A stretch of 5,751 nt of DNA from Chloroflexota bacterium (lineage in GTDB: Bacteria > Chloroflexota > Dormibacteria > Dormibacterales > Dormibacteraceae): assembly GCA_005880175.1 (NCBI GenBank), contig VBJR01000273.1:1-5751 (forward strand), written 5' to 3'. Under the pieces are notes generated by a model. It was given only the letters and a program-made list of their open reading frames with translations, searched no databases and had not been told where the DNA came from. The translations under genes and the position numbers were made by a program. Within the stretch, counting starts at the first letter, position 1; each line of letters opens with the position of its first letter. Below, piece after piece: positions 4,541 through 5,751 of this stretch.

Positions 4541-4780
4541 ATGACCGACCACGTTGGCGACACGATCAACGCCAACAACACGACCCCGGGTCACGCCGCG
4601 GAGCGCTTCACCGTCGAGGAAGGCTGGAGTCGATTCATGGCGGACGAGGGGTGGGTGAACGGCTGGGCGGTGGTCGACACCGCCCAACAGCAGGCCCTCC
4701 GCTGGTGGCCGCAGCGGGGGGAGGCGGAGCGCCAGGCCCGCGAACTCGGCGGCCAGGCGGACCTGGAGGCGGAGCGGTGA
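4541..4780 (+). CDS. Small hypothetical protein (79 aa)
   Basis: ATG 4541 follows the copy 4 SD by seven bases. Residues 1-20 are polar and Asn/Thr-rich (TINANNTTPGHAAE). Residues 21-37 contain FTVEEGWSRFMADEGW, and residues 39-48 a strand-like segment (VNGWAVVDTA). RWWPQRGEAERQARELG then forms a helix. The strand-plus-helix order resembles the 507 and 4167 proteins. The polar N-terminus has somewhat less extreme codon bias (AAC/ATC/ACG-rich) than its neighbours. It ends in DLEAER, with those codons forming the SD for GTG 4777, which overlaps the stop as GTGA. The protein appears soluble; the family is unknown. Confidence 0.75.
   Translation: MTDHVGDTINANNTTPGHAAERFTVEEGWSRFMADEGWVNGWAVVDTAQQQALRWWPQRGEAERQARELGGQADLEAER
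4765..4776 (+). promoter_or_regulatory. Embedded SD before a GTG start
   Basis: ggaggcggagcg abuts GTG 4777. It is identical to the sites at 3408 and 5540 and supports GTG as the true start of the 110-residue protein. Confidence 0.75.
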
Positions 4781-5109
4781 GCGTCGAGGTCCGGTGGACG
4801 CCGGACGAAGTGCGGTCCATGTACGCAGCGGCCCTGCACGACATGGAGGCCGACCCCGCGGCGCCGTACGTGCCCAGCATCGAGCGCGACTGCGTGATGG
4901 CCGCGTGCAAGCGGTCGGCCGAGGGGCCGCCGCTGGTCGTCAACGTCCCGACCATGCCCGGACCGTTCGCGGTCGACCTGTGCCAGCCGTGCCGGGAGCC
5001 GTTCGAGTCCGGCATGGAGGCAGTCGAGCGCCTGGCGGCCGGCGACGACGAGGCCCGGCCGCACCGCTTCGTCGGCCGCCACGCCGTCCAGCTGGAGGCC
5101 GAGCGATGA
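4777..5109 (+). CDS. Hypothetical protein with paired cysteines (110 aa)
   Basis: GTG 4777 overlaps the preceding stop as GTGA and lies directly after ggaggcggagcg (4765-4776). An ATG at 4819 is possible, but it would discard the well-biased N-terminus VEVRWTPDEVRSMY. Residues 9-24 form a helix. C39 and C44 lie in RDCVMAACKR, and C69 and C72 in DLCQPCREPF, so four Cys in two pairs could form one metal site, although C-x4-C is less usual than C-x2-C. The helix FESGMEAVERLAAG follows the second pair. The protein ends in QLEAER. It may be a small zinc-binding protein; no named family is recognised. Confidence 0.75.
   Translation: MSVEVRWTPDEVRSMYAAALHDMEADPAAPYVPSIERDCVMAACKRSAEGPPLVVNVPTMPGPFAVDLCQPCREPFESGMEAVERLAAGDDEARPHRFVGRHAVQLEAER
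5094..5105 (+). promoter_or_regulatory. Embedded SD at end of 4777 gene
   Basis: ggaggccgagcg encodes LEAER and abuts ATG 5106. It differs from the consensus form only by a synonymous GCC for GCG alanine codon. Confidence 0.75.
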
Positions 5110-5555
5110 CGGACGAGCAGCTGCGACGGCTCCAGCAGGTCGCGGCGGAGGCGGGCGTTCAGGACGGTTCAAACATCATCCACCTGCCCAACGTCCGCCA
5201 GATGGCCGGATCGATCGAGCGGGCGGCCCTGCCCAGCGACAGCGGCATAGAGGCCATCGGGGACCCGCCACCCGAGACGAGCGACATCTGCGCAGTCCAC
5301 GGGGAGCCGTCCGACGAGCGGGGCATCTGCGGGTCGTGCGGGTGGGAGGTGGCCGTGATGAAGGCCGCGATCGAGAGCTCTCTGAGCTGGCACCGCGAGC
5401 ACCCCGGCACCGACCACCTCGACGCGGCCTTCGCCACCGCCGGATTCAACGCGGAGGTGGGGCAGTCGCGGTGGCCCGAGTTCGTCACGGCCGTCAAGGA
5501 CGTCACGGAGGCGTCGGACGCCTTCCGGGCGGCCGGGCTGGAGGCGGAGCGATGA
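5106..5555 (+). CDS. Hypothetical protein with zinc-ribbon-like motif (149 aa)
   Basis: ATG 5106 overlaps the previous stop as ATGA, with ggaggccgagcg (5094-5105) as SD. Residues 1-17 form a Gln/Ala-rich helix (TDEQLRRLQQVAAEAG), followed by a loop with NIIHLPNVRQ. C62 and H65 (ICAVHGEP) are followed nine residues later by C75 and C78 (GICGSCGW), giving a C-x2-H...C-x2-C arrangement consistent with a small zinc ribbon. The C-terminal part is helical, with VAVMKAAIESSLSWHREHPG and WPEFVTAVKDVTEAS. It ends in GLEAER, feeding the next start. Zinc-ribbon proteins often bind nucleic acid or mediate contacts, but the exact role is unknown. Confidence 0.78.
   Translation: MTDEQLRRLQQVAAEAGVQDGSNIIHLPNVRQMAGSIERAALPSDSGIEAIGDPPPETSDICAVHGEPSDERGICGSCGWEVAVMKAAIESSLSWHREHPGTDHLDAAFATAGFNAEVGQSRWPEFVTAVKDVTEASDAFRAAGLEAER
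5540..5551 (+). promoter_or_regulatory. Embedded SD at end of 5106 gene
   Basis: ggaggcggagcg encodes LEAER and abuts ATG 5552, fixing the start of the last, partial gene. Confidence 0.75.
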
Positions 5556-5751
5556 CGACGATCATCCCGAGCCCGGGCGAGGACGGCTGGGCCATGCGCG
5601 ACGAGGATTCGGCGGCCGAGGCCCTCGGCTACCGGTCGGCACCGCGCGGGCGCAGCGACCAGGACGACGAGCGCGAGTACTTCGAGCGGCACCCTGACGA
5701 GTTCCAGCGCCTGCTGGCGGAGGACGCCGGGAGCCCGGTCATCACGAACGA
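5552..5751 (+). CDS. Hypothetical acidic protein, 3' end outside window
   Basis: ATG 5552 overlaps the previous stop as ATGA and directly follows ggaggcggagcg (5540-5551). The first 66 residues are visible, and the frame is open to the window edge. It begins MTTIIPSPGEDGWAMRDEDS, passes through a Gly/Arg/Ser stretch (GYRSAPRGRSD), and continues with the charged helix DDEREYFERHPDEFQRLLAED. It is acidic and looks soluble. The last visible residues, VITNE, share twelve identical bases, in the same frame, with positions 3838-3849. No domain is recognised from this partial sequence. Confidence 0.65.
   Translation, partial: MTTIIPSPGEDGWAMRDEDSAAEALGYRSAPRGRSDQDDEREYFERHPDEFQRLLAEDAGSPVITN

Overview
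This is a very GC-rich window (roughly 70% G+C by eye, with G/C in most third codon positions). All credible genes are on the + strand and tightly packed, most overlapping by 4 to 7 bases. The composition, codon use and the type of coupling protein suggest an actinomycetote-like genome, and more specifically a conjugative plasmid or integrative conjugative element. No taxonomic marker is present, so the lineage is an inference.

Layout. (1) Positions 3-449 hold the 3' end of an unrecognised helical protein. A 57-base gap and a 66-residue protein (507-707) follow. (2) Repeat copy 1 (706-810) leads into a conjugation block: a one-span membrane peptide (811-990), a 130-residue helical protein (987-1379) and the only gene of recognisable function, a VirD4/TraG-type type IV coupling ATPase (1373-3085). 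Overlapping it is a 113-residue Cys-containing protein (3082-3423), then a two-span membrane protein (3420-3656). (3) Positions 3665-4780 hold three small ORFs alternating with repeat copies 2, 3 and 4, a cassette-like arrangement. (4) Three more overlapping genes (4777-5109, 5106-5555 and 5552 to the window edge) complete the string; two have paired Cys/His motifs that could bind zinc.

Two patterns stand out. The first is a roughly 100-112-base element present four times, each time ending in a strong Shine-Dalgarno (SD) sequence just before a small gene. It has a nearly invariant 37-base core closed by a perfect 6-bp stem, then a G/C hairpin with an invariant CTGCCA loop. Reading frame is not preserved across copies but the pairings largely are, so it behaves like a structured RNA leader or a recombination module rather than a coding domain. 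Copy 2 looks decayed: the upstream stop is missing and the position of the start codon reads ACG, so the repeat is translated as a Pro/Arg/Gly-rich linker inside one 129-residue ORF.

The second is that most genes end in the same codons, giving a (L)EAER tail. The DNA behind this tail (ggaggcggagcg and close variants) is an SD directly abutting the next ATG/GTG, so the tail is largely explained as an embedded ribosome-binding site for coupled translation. Two genes keep the tail although no start follows directly, which that explanation does not cover.

The likely biology is one polycistronic transfer or accessory operon in which the coupling ATPase brings substrate DNA to a type IV secretion channel, with small membrane and soluble proteins of unknown role around it. 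No relaxase, VirB4-type ATPase, integrase, promoter, terminator, tRNA or CRISPR array is visible.
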